From RUG563 sp045589355 (GTDB lineage: Bacteria > Bacillota > Clostridia > Christensenellales > Aristaeellaceae), in NCBI GenBank assembly GCA_045589355.1, contig JAZNOW010000064.1:1-41481 (forward strand): a DNA stretch of 41,481 nucleotides, given 5' to 3'. The notes beneath the pieces are model-generated. The model had not been told where the DNA came from and searched no databases. It worked only from the letters and a program-made list of their open reading frames with translations. Of the stretch, positions 30,799 through 38,814 are shown in pieces (within the stretch, counting starts at the first letter, position 1; every line of letters starts with the position of its first letter). Position numbers and translations under genes: made by a program.

Positions 30799-31341
30799 AT
30801 GGCTACCCGTATTAAGGAAAAGTACCTGGCCGAAGCTGTTCCTGCCTTGCAGCAGAAGTTCGGCTATAAGAACGTCATGCAGATCCCGCGCCTGGAAAAG
30901 GTGATCATCAACATGGGTCTGGGTGATTGCAAAGACAACGCCAAGGCGCTGGAAGTGGCCGTTTCTGAACTGGGCCAGATCGCCGGTCAGAAGCCCCTCA
31001 TCACCAAGGCCAAGAAGAGCGTTGCCAACTTCAAGCTCCGTCAGGGCATGAACGTGGGTGCCAAGGTCACCCTGCGCGGCGCCCGGATGGAAGAATTCAT
31101 TGACAAGCTCGTCAATATCGCTCTGCCCCGCGTGCGCGACTTCCGTGGCGTATCCGGCAAGGCATTTGATGGCCGCGGCAACTACGCCCTGGGCATCAAG
31201 GAACAGCTGATCTTCCCCGAAATCGAATACGATAAGGTGGAAAAGATCCGTGGTATGGAAATGATCTTCGTTACCACTGCCAAGACCGACGAAGAAGCCA
31301 AGGAACTGCTTCGTCTGCTGGGCATGCCGTTCGAGCATTAA
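30799..31341 (+). CDS. rplE: 50S ribosomal protein L5
   Basis: A 180-aa uL5 protein that carries 5S rRNA into the central protuberance. MQIPRLEKVIINMGLGD, the QKPLITKAKKSVANFKLRQG block and RDFRGVSGKAFDGRGNYALG are standard. AAGGAGG precedes the ATG; gap 21 bp. Confidence 0.98.
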   Translation: MATRIKEKYLAEAVPALQQKFGYKNVMQIPRLEKVIINMGLGDCKDNAKALEVAVSELGQIAGQKPLITKAKKSVANFKLRQGMNVGAKVTLRGARMEEFIDKLVNIALPRVRDFRGVSGKAFDGRGNYALGIKEQLIFPEIEYDKVEKIRGMEMIFVTTAKTDEEAKELLRLLGMPFEH

Positions 31342-31357
31342 GGGAGGAGAATGAAAA

Positions 31358-31543
31358 ATGGCTAAGACTAGTATGAAGATCCGTCAGGCTCGGCCCGCCA
31401 AGTTCTCTACCCGTGCCTACACCCGCTGCCGTCTGTGCGGCCGTCCCCACTCTGTTCTCCGCCGTTACGGCATCTGCCGTATCTGCTTCCGTGAACTGGC
31501 TTACAAGGGCCAGATCCCCGGCGTTCGCAAGGCGAGCTGGTAA
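31358..31543 (+). CDS. rpsN: 30S ribosomal protein S14, zinc type
   Basis: A 61-aa uS14 of the short, zinc-binding (C+) class: C24, C27, C40 and C43 form the zinc finger (CRLCG ... CRICF). The tail YKGQIPGVRKASW is invariant in this class. AGGGAGG precedes the ATG; gap 16 bp from rplE. No zinc-free paralogue is in the window. Confidence 0.98.
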   Translation: MAKTSMKIRQARPAKFSTRAYTRCRLCGRPHSVLRRYGICRICFRELAYKGQIPGVRKASW

Positions 31544-31561
31544 GTATAAGGAGGGTAAATC

Positions 31562-31960
31562 ATGTTTGTAAATGATCCTATTGCCGATATGCTCACCCGC
31601 ATTCGCAACGCGCAGATCGCCCGGCACGAGAGTGTTGTGATCCCCGCCAGCAACATGAAGAAGGCTATTGCCAAGATTCTGTTGGACGAAGGGTATGTAA
31701 AATCGGTTGAAAACGTGGCTGATGGCATTCAGGGCGCTATCAAGATCACCCTGAAGTACCTGGATAAGAAACAGCCCGTCATCGTTGGCCTCAAGCGCAT
31801 TTCCAAGCCCGGCCTGCGGGTGTACGCCACCTGCGACGAGCTGCCCAAGGTTCTGGGCGGCCTGGGCATCGCCATCGTTTCCACTTCCAAGGGCCTGATG
31901 ACTGATAAGGCCTGCCGGAAGGAAAACATCGGCGGCGAAGTGCTGTGCTACATCTGGTAA
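31562..31960 (+). CDS. rpsH: 30S ribosomal protein S8
   Basis: A 132-aa uS8 protein, primary 16S binder. DPIADMLTRIRNAQIARHES opens it and STSKGLMTDKACRKENIGGE closes it, both diagnostic. In E. coli S8 represses the spc operon by binding its mRNA; a comparable site is not proven here. AAGGAGG precedes the ATG. Confidence 0.98.
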   Translation: MFVNDPIADMLTRIRNAQIARHESVVIPASNMKKAIAKILLDEGYVKSVENVADGIQGAIKITLKYLDKKQPVIVGLKRISKPGLRVYATCDELPKVLGGLGIAIVSTSKGLMTDKACRKENIGGEVLCYIW

Positions 31961-31988
31961 TCAACACGTCATTTGGAGGTAGATTATT

Positions 31989-32537
31989 ATGTCTCGTATC
32001 GGAAGGCTTCCCATTGCCGTTCCCGCGGGCGTGACGGTTACCATCGATGAAAACAATCTGGTTACCGTGAAGGGCCCCAAGGGTACGCTTACTCAGCTGG
32101 TGAACAAGGATATCACCGTGGCGCAGGAAGGTGCCGAAATCAAGGTTACCCGTCCCAGCGACAAAAAGGAACATCGTGCCATGCACGGCCTGTATCGCGC
32201 TCTGATCGCCAACATGGTCAAGGGCGTGACCGAAGGCTTTGCTGTCACCCTGGAAATGGTGGGCACCGGCTATCGTGCCGCCGCCGAAGATAACGGCAAG
32301 AAGCTGAACATCAACATCGGTTTCTCTCATCCCGTGATCATCGACGCCCCCGAAAACATCACCTTTGAAACCCCCGCTCAGACCAAGATGGTCATCAAGG
32401 GCATCGATAAACAGCAGGTTGGCAACCTTGCCGCTGATATCCGCGCCATTCGTAAGCCTGAACCCTACCTGGGCAAGGGCATCAAGTACGAAAACGAAGT
32501 TATCCGCCGCAAGGAAGGCAAGTCTGGTAAGAAGTAA
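31989..32537 (+). CDS. rplF: 50S ribosomal protein L6
   Basis: A 182-aa uL6 protein near the sarcin-ricin loop and factor-binding site. MSRIGRLPIAVPAGVTVTID opens it; the duplicated domain has VTLEMVGTGYRAAAEDNGKK and the terminal YLGKGIKYENEVIRRKEGKS. TTGGAGG precedes the ATG, 28 bp after rpsH. Confidence 0.98.
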   Translation: MSRIGRLPIAVPAGVTVTIDENNLVTVKGPKGTLTQLVNKDITVAQEGAEIKVTRPSDKKEHRAMHGLYRALIANMVKGVTEGFAVTLEMVGTGYRAAAEDNGKKLNINIGFSHPVIIDAPENITFETPAQTKMVIKGIDKQQVGNLAADIRAIRKPEPYLGKGIKYENEVIRRKEGKSGKK

Positions 32538-32555
32538 GAAAGGGAGTGAACGCAT

Positions 32556-32924
32556 ATGTTCAAAAAGCGCGACCGTAATGAAGTGCGCGTGATCCGTCAC
32601 GCCCGCGTCCGCAAAAAGATCAGCGGCACCCCCGAAATGCCGCGCCTGTGCGTGTATCGCAGCAATAAGTCCATCTATGCGCAAGTGATCGACGACACCA
32701 AGGGCATCACCCTGGTCTCCGCTTCCACCATCGACCCCGCTATCAAGGGTCAGCTGGCTGACGTGGACAAGACCGGTGCCGCCAAAATGGTTGGCAAGCT
32801 GGTCGCTGAACGCGCTCTGGCTGCCGGCGTCAAGGACATCGTCTTTGACCGCGGTGGCTACCTCTACACCGGGCGCATCGCCGCCCTGGCCGACGCCGCT
32901 CGCGAAGCCGGCCTGAACTTCTAA
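32556..32924 (+). CDS. rplR: 50S ribosomal protein L18
   Basis: A 122-aa uL18 protein that binds 5S rRNA with L5. RVIRHARVRKKISGTPEMPR, RLCVYRSNKSIYAQVIDD and the end DRGGYLYTGRIAALADAARE are canonical. AAAGGGAG precedes the ATG; gap of 18 bp. Confidence 0.98.
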   Translation: MFKKRDRNEVRVIRHARVRKKISGTPEMPRLCVYRSNKSIYAQVIDDTKGITLVSASTIDPAIKGQLADVDKTGAAKMVGKLVAERALAAGVKDIVFDRGGYLYTGRIAALADAAREAGLNF

Positions 32925-32939
32925 GGAGGGAACGAAACC

Positions 32940-33464
32940 ATGCCTATGAATGAACGCCGCGAACGTCGGGATCGTGAAGAACCCGTCAGCGAATTCAAAG
33001 AACGCCTGGTCGCCCTCAACCGTGTAACCAAGGTTGTTAAGGGCGGTAAGAACTTCCGCTTTGCCGCGCTGGTTGTTGTCGGTGACGAAAACGGCCGCGT
33101 TGGCGCTGCCATCGGTAAGGCCAAGGAAGTGCCCGAAGCCATCCGCAAGGCCAAGGAAGCTGCTCAGAAGAACCTGGTGACCGTTCCCATGGACGGCACC
33201 ACCATCCCCCACGCCATCAACGGCCTGTACGGCACCGCCAAAGTGGTGCTGCTGCCCGCCGAAGAAGGTGCCGGTGTTATCGCCGGCGGCGGCGCCCGTG
33301 CTGTTCTGGAACTGGCCGGTATCAAGGATATCCGCACCAAGACCTTCGGCACCAACAACCGCATCAACACCGTGAAGGCTACCCTGGAAGGCCTCAAGGC
33401 CCTCCGCAACGCCGAAACCGTGGCTCGTATGCGCGGCAAGACCGTGGAAGAAATTCTGGGCTAA
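32940..33464 (+). CDS. rpsE: 30S ribosomal protein S5
   Basis: A 174-aa uS5 protein of the decoding-fidelity region. EFKERLVALNRVTKVVKGGK with FRFAALVVVGDENGRVG is the double-stranded RNA-binding part; the C-terminal half has KVVLLPAEEGAGVIAGGGAR. The first 18 residues are a charged extension. AAGGAGGG precedes the ATG; gap of 15 bp. Confidence 0.98.
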   Translation: MPMNERRERRDREEPVSEFKERLVALNRVTKVVKGGKNFRFAALVVVGDENGRVGAAIGKAKEVPEAIRKAKEAAQKNLVTVPMDGTTIPHAINGLYGTAKVVLLPAEEGAGVIAGGGARAVLELAGIKDIRTKTFGTNNRINTVKATLEGLKALRNAETVARMRGKTVEEILG

Positions 33465-33479
33465 GGAGGATATGGAAAA

Positions 33480-33662
33480 ATGAAACTGAAGATCACTTTG
33501 ACCAAGTCCCCCATTGCCTGCCTGCAGAAGCAGATTGACACCGTGAAAGCCCTGGGCCTGCGCAAGGTTGGCATGACGGTGATCAAAGAAGATAACCCCT
33601 GCATCCGTGGCCAGATCTTCCGTGTGAAGCATATGGTCAAGGTTGAAGAAATCAACGAATAA
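33480..33662 (+). CDS. rpmD: 50S ribosomal protein L30
   Basis: A 60-aa uL30 protein. KITLTKSPIACLQKQIDTVK, GLRKVGMTVIKEDNPCIRGQ and the end VKHMVKVEEI are standard for the bacterial short form. AAGGAGG precedes the ATG, 15 bp after rpsE. Confidence 0.98.
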   Translation: MKLKITLTKSPIACLQKQIDTVKALGLRKVGMTVIKEDNPCIRGQIFRVKHMVKVEEINE

Positions 33663-33679
33663 TAAGGGAGGGCTCACCC

Positions 33680-34120
33680 ATGAAATTGCATGAGTTGCAA
33701 CCGGCTTTCGGTTCGACGACTGCCCCGAAGCGCCTTGGTCGAGGCGTAGGCTCTCAGCTGGGCAAAACCTCCGGTAAAGGTCACAAGGGCGCCAAGGCCC
33801 GCTCCGGCGGTGGCAAGCGTCCCGGCTTCGAAGGCGGCCAGATGCCTCTGACCCGTCGTCTGCCCAAGCGTGGCTTTACCAACATTTTCGCCAAGGAATA
33901 CGCCACCATCAACGTGTCCGCTCTGAACGTGTTTGAAGATGGCGCCACCGTAACTGCCGAAGCGCTGCTGGAAATGGGCCTGATCAAGAAGGCCATGGAC
34001 GGCGTGAAGGTGCTGGGTGGCGGCGAACTGCAGAAGAAGCTGACCGTCAGCGTTGCTAAGGTAACTGCTTCTGCCAAGGAGAAGATCGAGGCAATCGGTG
34101 GGAAAGTCGAGGTGAAGTAA
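33680..34120 (+). CDS. rplO: 50S ribosomal protein L15
   Basis: A 146-aa uL15 protein that extends through 23S rRNA. MKLHELQPAFGST opens it, the glycine-rich arm (RLGRGVGSQLGKTSGKGHKG and RSGGGKRPGFEGGQMPLTRR) is intact, and the globular end has LGGGELQKKLTV. The end of the gene contains the ribosome binding site of secY. Confidence 0.98.
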   Translation: MKLHELQPAFGSTTAPKRLGRGVGSQLGKTSGKGHKGAKARSGGGKRPGFEGGQMPLTRRLPKRGFTNIFAKEYATINVSALNVFEDGATVTAEALLEMGLIKKAMDGVKVLGGGELQKKLTVSVAKVTASAKEKIEAIGGKVEVK

Positions 34121-34122
34121 CG

Positions 34123-35388
34123 ATGTTGGATACATTGCGTAATGTCTGGCGAGTACCGGAGCTGCGCAAAAAGGTGCTCTACACGTTCTTCATGCTGCTG
34201 ATTTACCGCCTGGTCAGCGTGATCCCGGTTCCCGGTGTTAACGCTGAATACTTCCAGTCCGTCATGGGCAACTATGACATGTTGGCCCTGATGAACATGA
34301 TGACCGGCTCTTCTTTGAGCCAGATGACCCTGATGGCCATGGGTATTTCGCCCTACATCAACGCTTCCATTATCATGCAGCTTTTGACCATCGCGATCCC
34401 CGCGCTGGAACGGCTGCAGAAGGATGGCGGCGAAGAAGGCAAGAAGAAGATCACCATGATCACCCGTTATGTAACGATTGTGCTGGCGGCTCTTCAGGCT
34501 ATCGGTATCATCGCCGGTCTGGGCGGCAGCGATGCCCTCCAGAACAACGGCTTCTTCGGTTATGTATCCATCGGTATCATCATGGCCGGCGGTACCGCCC
34601 TGGCTATGTGGATCGGTGAACGCATCACCAAGAACGGCGTGGGCAACGGTATCTCCCTGATCATCTTCACGGGTATCGTTTCCAGCCTGTTCAACTATCT
34701 GCTGTCTATGCTCGTGGGTATCTTCCAGGGCGCTACCGGCGTCATCGTCAACTTCCTGATCAGCCTGATCGCCATCATCGTGATCCTGGTTGTGGTCACC
34801 ATCGTTGACATGAGCGAACGCCGCATTGCCGTCCAGTACGCCAAGCGCGTGGTGGGCCGGAAAATGTACGGCGGCCAGAGCACCCACATCCCCATGAAGC
34901 TGCTGAGCGTTGGCGTGCTGCCCCTGATCTTTGCCTATTCTTTCATGGCGTTCCCGGGCACCATCATTGCCATGTTCGGCACCAATAGCGGCGCTTATCA
35001 GTGGTGGCAGGCCAATATGAGCCAGAGCTCTTTCCTCTACATCCTGGTCACCACGTTGCTGATCATCGCCTTCACCTACTTCTACGCTTCCATCAGCTTC
35101 AATCCGCAGGACATCGCGAAGAACATCCAGCAGCAGGGCGGCCACATCCCCGGTATCCGTACCGGCTCCAAGACTGTGGAATACCTGGCTCGCACTTCCA
35201 AGCGTTTGTGCCTGTTTGCGGCTCTCTTCCTGGCAGTGATGAACATTGTCGCCTCCCTGCTGTCCACGGCGTTTGCCATCCCCATGGGTGCTTCCTCCGT
35301 GCTGATCGCTGTGAGCGTGGCCATCGAAACCGTACGCCAGATCGAAAGCCAGCTGGTGATGCGCAATTACAAAGGTTTCCTGGGCTGA
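34123..35388 (+). CDS. secY: Protein translocase subunit SecY
   Basis: A 421-aa membrane protein, the channel of the Sec translocon with SecE and SecG. Ten membrane spans can be drawn. The N-terminal LFYTFFMLLIYRL-like span (LYTFFMLLIYRLVSVIPVPG), the plug region after it, MGISPYINASIIMQLL, the cytoplasmic loop AERRIPVQYAKR-like block (SERRIAVQYAKRVVGRKMYG) and NPQDIAKNIQQQGGHIPGIR are all present. It starts two bases after rplO. It serves the several secreted proteins of this window. Confidence 0.98.
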   Translation: MLDTLRNVWRVPELRKKVLYTFFMLLIYRLVSVIPVPGVNAEYFQSVMGNYDMLALMNMMTGSSLSQMTLMAMGISPYINASIIMQLLTIAIPALERLQKDGGEEGKKKITMITRYVTIVLAALQAIGIIAGLGGSDALQNNGFFGYVSIGIIMAGGTALAMWIGERITKNGVGNGISLIIFTGIVSSLFNYLLSMLVGIFQGATGVIVNFLISLIAIIVILVVVTIVDMSERRIAVQYAKRVVGRKMYGGQSTHIPMKLLSVGVLPLIFAYSFMAFPGTIIAMFGTNSGAYQWWQANMSQSSFLYILVTTLLIIAFTYFYASISFNPQDIAKNIQQQGGHIPGIRTGSKTVEYLARTSKRLCLFAALFLAVMNIVASLLSTAFAIPMGASSVLIAVSVAIETVRQIESQLVMRNYKGFLG

Positions 35389-35436
35389 TTCAAGTCCATA
35401 TGAGGAATGCAGCATGCTGCAATGCCTGAAAAGGGC

Positions 35437-35470
35437 AAGGGAAGGAAGGCTGAAAGGCTTTCCTTCCCTT
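35437..35470 (+). terminator. Long hairpin between secY and adk
   Basis: AAGGGAAGGAAGGC (35437-35450) pairs with GCTTTCCTTCCCTT (35457-35470) with one G-U pair. CTCC follows rather than a U-run, so it is a leaky terminator, an attenuator or a mRNA-stabilising stem in the 155-bp gap. Confidence 0.5.
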
Positions 35471-35543
35471 CTCCGCCCCGGGGCAAAGCGATTGCGGCAT
35501 TCCACATTGCATGTCTAAAGCATTTGACGGAAGGAGAAAATCC

Positions 35544-36167
35544 ATGAATATCATCTTTCTTGGCGCTCCCGGTGCCGGCAAGGGTACCCATGCTCAGCGT
35601 CTGATGCATAAAATGAATATTCCCCAGATTTCCACGGGCGATATGCTCCGCGCCGCCATCAAGGCAGAAACGGAACTTGGCCTGTCCGCCAAGCGCTACA
35701 TCGACGCCGGCGAACTGGTGCCCGATGAAGTGGTCATCGGCATTGTGGAAGAACGCCTGGCGCAGGAAGACTGCAAAAACGGCTACATCCTGGACGGCTT
35801 TCCCCGTACGGTTGCCCAGGCCGAAGCCCTGAAGGGTTTCGCCACCATCGATGTGGCCCTGAACCTGAGCCTGCCTGATGAAATGATCATCCGCCGCCTG
35901 TCCGGCCGTCGGGTGTGCCTCAAGTGCGGCGGCACCTACCACATCTCCAGCCTCAACGGCCGGGAAGATTGCGAAGCCTGCGGCGAAAAGCTGGTGCAGC
36001 GCAAGGACGATACCCCCGAAACCGTGCAGAACCGTCTGAACGTGTACAACGCACAGACTGCCCCCCTCATTGATTACTATGAGAAGGAAGGCCTGCTCAA
36101 GACGGTGGAATGCCTGGGTACCGTGGACGAAAACCAGGCTGCCGTAGAAAAGGCGCTGAACCTGTAA
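35544..36167 (+). CDS. adk: Adenylate kinase, zinc-lid type
   Basis: A 207-aa enzyme that equilibrates ATP + AMP with 2 ADP. The P-loop is GAPGAGKGT (7-15), the AMP-binding part has ISTGDMLRAAI, and GFPRTVAQAEAL follows. The lid holds four cysteines (CLKCGG ... CEACGE), the zinc-binding form of Gram-positive bacteria. The ATG at 35544 lies after AAGGAG; an upstream in-frame ATG at 35511 lacks a site. The stop shares one base with the map start (TAATG). Confidence 0.97.
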   Translation: MNIIFLGAPGAGKGTHAQRLMHKMNIPQISTGDMLRAAIKAETELGLSAKRYIDAGELVPDEVVIGIVEERLAQEDCKNGYILDGFPRTVAQAEALKGFATIDVALNLSLPDEMIIRRLSGRRVCLKCGGTYHISSLNGREDCEACGEKLVQRKDDTPETVQNRLNVYNAQTAPLIDYYEKEGLLKTVECLGTVDENQAAVEKALNL

Positions 36168-36946
36168 TGATCATTCTGAAAAATGCGGACCAGCTGGCAA
36201 AAATGCGCAGCGCAGGTCATTTGCTTCACGACGTACTGCTTCAGGTGCGGGAAATGATCGTTCCCGGCATCACCACCATGGATGTGAACGTCTACACGGA
36301 CGAGCTCATCCGCAAGGCAGGCGCCATCCCCACCGAGTATGGCTACTGCGGGTTCCCCGCATCCATCTGCGCTTCCATCGATGACGAAGTGGTGCACGGC
36401 ATCCCTTCCGAGAATGTGACGCTGACGGAAGGCAGCATCCTCTCTGTGGATGTGACGCTGGCTTTGGACGGCTGGCAGGCAGACAGCGCCTTTACCGTGC
36501 CGGTGGGCCGGGCAAGCGACGAAAAGATGCAGCTCATCCGGGTAACGGAAGAATGCTTCTGGAAGGGTGCAGCCCAAGCCATCAACGGCAACCGCATCGG
36601 CGATATCGGCTATGCAGTGCAGACCCATGCAGAAATGCACGGCTACAGCGTGGTGCGGGACCTGACCGGCCATGGCATCGGCCGGAAGATGCATGAAGAT
36701 CCTTCGGTGCCCAACTTCGGCCTGCCCGGACACGGCAGCCGGCTGCGCCCGGGGATGACCTTCTGCATCGAGCCCATGATCGCCATGGGCAAATGGCAGG
36801 TGCATCAGCTGGCGGATGGGTGGACGATCGTGACCAACGATCACAAGCCCAGTGCCCATTATGAGCACACCATTGCCGTCACCGCCCAGGGAAAACCTGA
36901 AATTCTGACGCTTCCGGGCGCAGAATGGGAGGAAAAAACGGAATGA
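36167..36946 (+). CDS. map: Methionine aminopeptidase, type I
   Basis: A 259-aa enzyme removing the initiator methionine. Metal ligands can be placed at D95 and D106 (SVDVTLALDGWQADSAF), H169 (TGHGIG) and E202 (CIEPM), with H77 in the VVHGIP block. It lacks the N-terminal SH3-ligand zinc extension. TAATG coupling to adk and a four-base overlap with the KOW gene place it firmly in the operon; no strong ribosome binding site of its own. Confidence 0.96.
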   Translation: MIILKNADQLAKMRSAGHLLHDVLLQVREMIVPGITTMDVNVYTDELIRKAGAIPTEYGYCGFPASICASIDDEVVHGIPSENVTLTEGSILSVDVTLALDGWQADSAFTVPVGRASDEKMQLIRVTEECFWKGAAQAINGNRIGDIGYAVQTHAEMHGYSVVRDLTGHGIGRKMHEDPSVPNFGLPGHGSRLRPGMTFCIEPMIAMGKWQVHQLADGWTIVTNDHKPSAHYEHTIAVTAQGKPEILTLPGAEWEEKTE

Positions 36947-37248
36947 AGCCAGAAATTTTGCCTGGACGCGTAGTTTTTTCAAAAAAAGGGCGTGACAAAG
37001 GCAGGTACTTTGTGGTATTATATTCGGTGGATGCCGATTTCGTCATGATGGCCGACGGGGACACCCGGAAAATGGATCATCTGAAGAAGAAACGGCGTAA
37101 GCATCTGGCCGCCTGTCCTTATGAGGATTTCCAGCTGATCGAAAAATATCAGCAGGGGATGCTGAAGGACAGCGATATAAGGTCGCTGCTGTTCCCCATT
37201 GCTAACCAAACCGGCACGGATGTGCCAAAGACCAACAGGGAGGGGTAA
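36943..37248 (+). CDS. KOW domain RNA-binding protein
   Basis: A 101-aa protein with an N-terminal KOW motif (LPGRVVFSKKGRDKGRYFVV) and a basic stretch (MDHLKKKRRKHLA). Such proteins, annotated as KOW-domain or L14e-like, sit between map and infA in most Clostridia. The role is not established; binding rRNA or mRNA is likely from the motif and location. ATG 36943 overlaps the map stop (ATGA) and has GGGAGG ten bases upstream. Confidence 0.88.
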   Translation: MKPEILPGRVVFSKKGRDKGRYFVVLYSVDADFVMMADGDTRKMDHLKKKRRKHLAACPYEDFQLIEKYQQGMLKDSDIRSLLFPIANQTGTDVPKTNREG

Positions 37249-37253
37249 ACCGC

Positions 37254-37475
37254 TTGTCCAAGGACGATGTCATCGAAATGGAAGGTAAGGTCATTGAGGC
37301 GCTGCCCAATGCCATGTTCCAAGTAGAGCTGCCCAATGGGCACCGTATTATGGCGCATATTTCCGGTAAAATGCGCATGAACTTCATCCGCATCTATCCC
37401 GGGGATAAAGTTACCATCGAGCTTTCCCCCTACGACCTGACCCGTGGCCGCATCACGTGGCGCAGCAAGAACTAA
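37254..37475 (+). CDS. infA: Translation initiation factor IF-1
   Basis: A 73-aa OB-fold factor that occupies the A site of the 30S subunit during initiation. DVIEMEGKVIEALPNAMFQV, GHRIMAHISGKMRMNFIRI and SPYDLTRGRITWR are canonical. The start codon is TTG, after GGGAGGGG nine or so bases upstream; no ATG in the right place exists. Five bases separate it from the KOW gene. Confidence 0.97.
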   Translation: MSKDDVIEMEGKVIEALPNAMFQVELPNGHRIMAHISGKMRMNFIRIYPGDKVTIELSPYDLTRGRITWRSKN

Positions 37476-37498
37476 CCCTATCAAGGAGGTAAACCGAC

Positions 37499-37612
37499 AT
37501 GAAAGTCCGTCCTTCCGTGAAGCCCATTTGCGAAAAGTGCAAGATCATCAAGCGCAAGGGCCGCGTCATGGTTATCTGCGAAAACCCCAAGCATAAGCAG
37601 CGTCAGGGCTAA
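37499..37612 (+). CDS. rpmJ: 50S ribosomal protein L36
   Basis: A 37-aa protein (bL36), translated by hand: MKVRPSVKPICEKCK and so on, ending KHKQRQG. The zinc ligands C11, C14, C27 and H32 are all present, so it is the zinc-binding form. AAGGAGG lies eight bases before the ATG, 23 bp after infA. It is the last gene before a 322-bp noncoding stretch. Confidence 0.97.
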   Translation: MKVRPSVKPICEKCKIIKRKGRVMVICENPKHKQRQG

Positions 37613-37916
37613 CCCACCCTTTCGTGAACGGGAGCGCCGTACTGAGCATCCGGAACATCCGGGGGCTGAGCACGGCGTTCCCATGGCCGCATAAGGCCAA
37701 ATGGACAAAGCGACAAGCCTGTTGTGGGCGGCTGCCCTCCCGCGAAAGCCTGAGGGACCACACATTCTTGTCCAAAGCCTGATACTCCGCCTGGGTTGCG
37801 GGCGGAAAGCGGGGTATATCCATGCCCCTGCACCAACTGTGTTCACATGGGAAAGATAAGAAATCTACGCCTTATCCGGAACGTGTGAAGTGCAGTATTC
37901 ATCCACGACAATCATT
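37613..37916 (+). ncRNA. Structured noncoding region between rpmJ and rpsM, candidate cis-regulatory RNA
   Basis: No coding frame with a ribosome binding site. Stems in order: GGGAGCGCCGT/ACGGCGTTCCC (37630-37640/37672-37682) closing an inner AGC/GCT and CCGG/CCGG; TGGCC/GGCCA (37684-37688/37695-37699); an outer GGACAA/TTGTCC (37703-37708/37768-37773) enclosing TGTGG/CCACA (37723-37727/37758-37762) and CCCTC/GAGGG (37735-37739/37752-37756); CCGCC/GGCGG (37787-37791/37801-37805); GGGG/CCCC (37811-37814/37825-37828). It lies in the transcript just before rpsM-rpsK-rpsD-rpoA-rplQ. An autoregulatory leader or an independent small RNA are the main options. I do not recognise a known class. Confidence 0.55.
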
Positions 37917-37934
37917 TGGAGGTGTAACCAACAC

Positions 37935-38303
37935 ATGGCACGTATTGCGGGTGTTGACCTGCCGAGAGAAAAGCGCGTCGAGATTGGCCTGACCTACATC
38001 TATGGCATCGGCCCTGCTGTAAGCAAGGAAATCATCGCCGCCACCGAAGTGAATCCTGATACTCGCGTGAAGGATTTGACCGAAGCTGAAATTGGTAAGC
38101 TGCGCGATTACATCGAACACAACCTGAAGGTTGAAGGTGATCTGCGCCGTGAAGTTTCCCTGAACATCAAGCGCCTGGTGGAAATTGGCTGCTATCGTGG
38201 CGTGCGCCATCGTCGCAACCTGCCCGTCCGCGGCCAGAATACCAAGCAGAATGCCCGTACCCGCAAGGGTCCCAAGCGCACTCAGGTTGGTAAGAAGAAG
38301 TAA
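37935..38303 (+). CDS. rpsM: 30S ribosomal protein S13
   Basis: A 122-aa uS13 protein of the head, contacting tRNA and the 50S subunit. ARIAGVDLPREKRVEIGLTY opens it, YGIGPAVSKEI forms the helix-turn, and the tail RHRRNLPVRGQNTKQNARTR is diagnostic. ATG 37935 follows TTGGAGGTG; the in-frame ATG at 37890 lacks a site. First gene of the alpha part of the cluster. Confidence 0.98.
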   Translation: MARIAGVDLPREKRVEIGLTYIYGIGPAVSKEIIAATEVNPDTRVKDLTEAEIGKLRDYIEHNLKVEGDLRREVSLNIKRLVEIGCYRGVRHRRNLPVRGQNTKQNARTRKGPKRTQVGKKK

Positions 38304-38315
38304 TTTCTGTTACCA

Positions 38316-38377
38316 TGCCGCGGTATATGCGGCAGATGTATGTTAACCATCATCTCAAAAGGACGCCCCGAAAGGGG
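38316..38377 (+). promoter_or_regulatory. Two hairpins between rpsM and rpsK
   Basis: TGCCGC (38316-38321) pairs with GCGGCA (38329-38334). CCCC-GAAA-GGGG (38366-38377) ends just before the GGAGGG ribosome binding site of rpsK. The 90-bp gap is longer than the neighbours and the second stem could modulate rpsK translation. Confidence 0.4.
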
Positions 38378-38393
38378 TTCGGAGGGATAAAGA

Positions 38394-38798
38394 ATGGCAC
38401 CTAAAAAAACAGCGCTGAAGAAGGTTTCCCGCAAGCGCCGTGAAAAAAAGCTCGTTGAGCGCGGCGTAGCGCACATCTCTTCTTCCTTCAATAACACCAT
38501 CGTTACCATTACCGACGTGCAGGGCAACGCCCTGTCCTGGGCTTCCGCCGGCGGCATGGGTTTCCGCGGCAACAAGAAGTCCACGCCCTTCGCCGCTCAG
38601 ATGGCCGCCGAAACGGCTGCCAAGGCAAGCCAGGAATTTGGTCTGAAGTCTGTTGACGTGTGCGTGAAAGGCCCCGGCTCCGGCCGTGAAGCCGCTATCC
38701 GCGCCCTGCAGACTGCCGGCCTGGATGTGACCATGATCAAGGACGTGACGCCCATTCCTCACAATGGCTGCCGTCCGCCCAAGCGTAGAAGAGTGTAA
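38394..38798 (+). CDS. rpsK: 30S ribosomal protein S11
   Basis: A 134-aa uS11 protein of the platform. GVAHISSSFNNTIVTITDVQ, SWASAGGMGFRGNKKSTPFA and the end DVTPIPHNGCRPPKRRRV are invariant features. GGAGGG precedes the ATG. Confidence 0.98.
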   Translation: MAPKKTALKKVSRKRREKKLVERGVAHISSSFNNTIVTITDVQGNALSWASAGGMGFRGNKKSTPFAAQMAAETAAKASQEFGLKSVDVCVKGPGSGREAAIRALQTAGLDVTMIKDVTPIPHNGCRPPKRRRV

Positions 38799-38814
38799 TA
38801 GGAGGATACCCAAA

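Noticed and set aside
35395..35429. Short frames between secY and adk
   Set aside because: No ribosome binding site and no conserved product; the stretch is better explained as spacer with the hairpin at 35437-35470.
37613..37934. Known structural RNAs (RNase P RNA, tmRNA, SRP RNA, 6S) in the rpmJ-rpsM gap
   Set aside because: None of their conserved cores, such as the RNase P GAGGAAAGTCC block or the tmRNA tRNA-like ends, is present.
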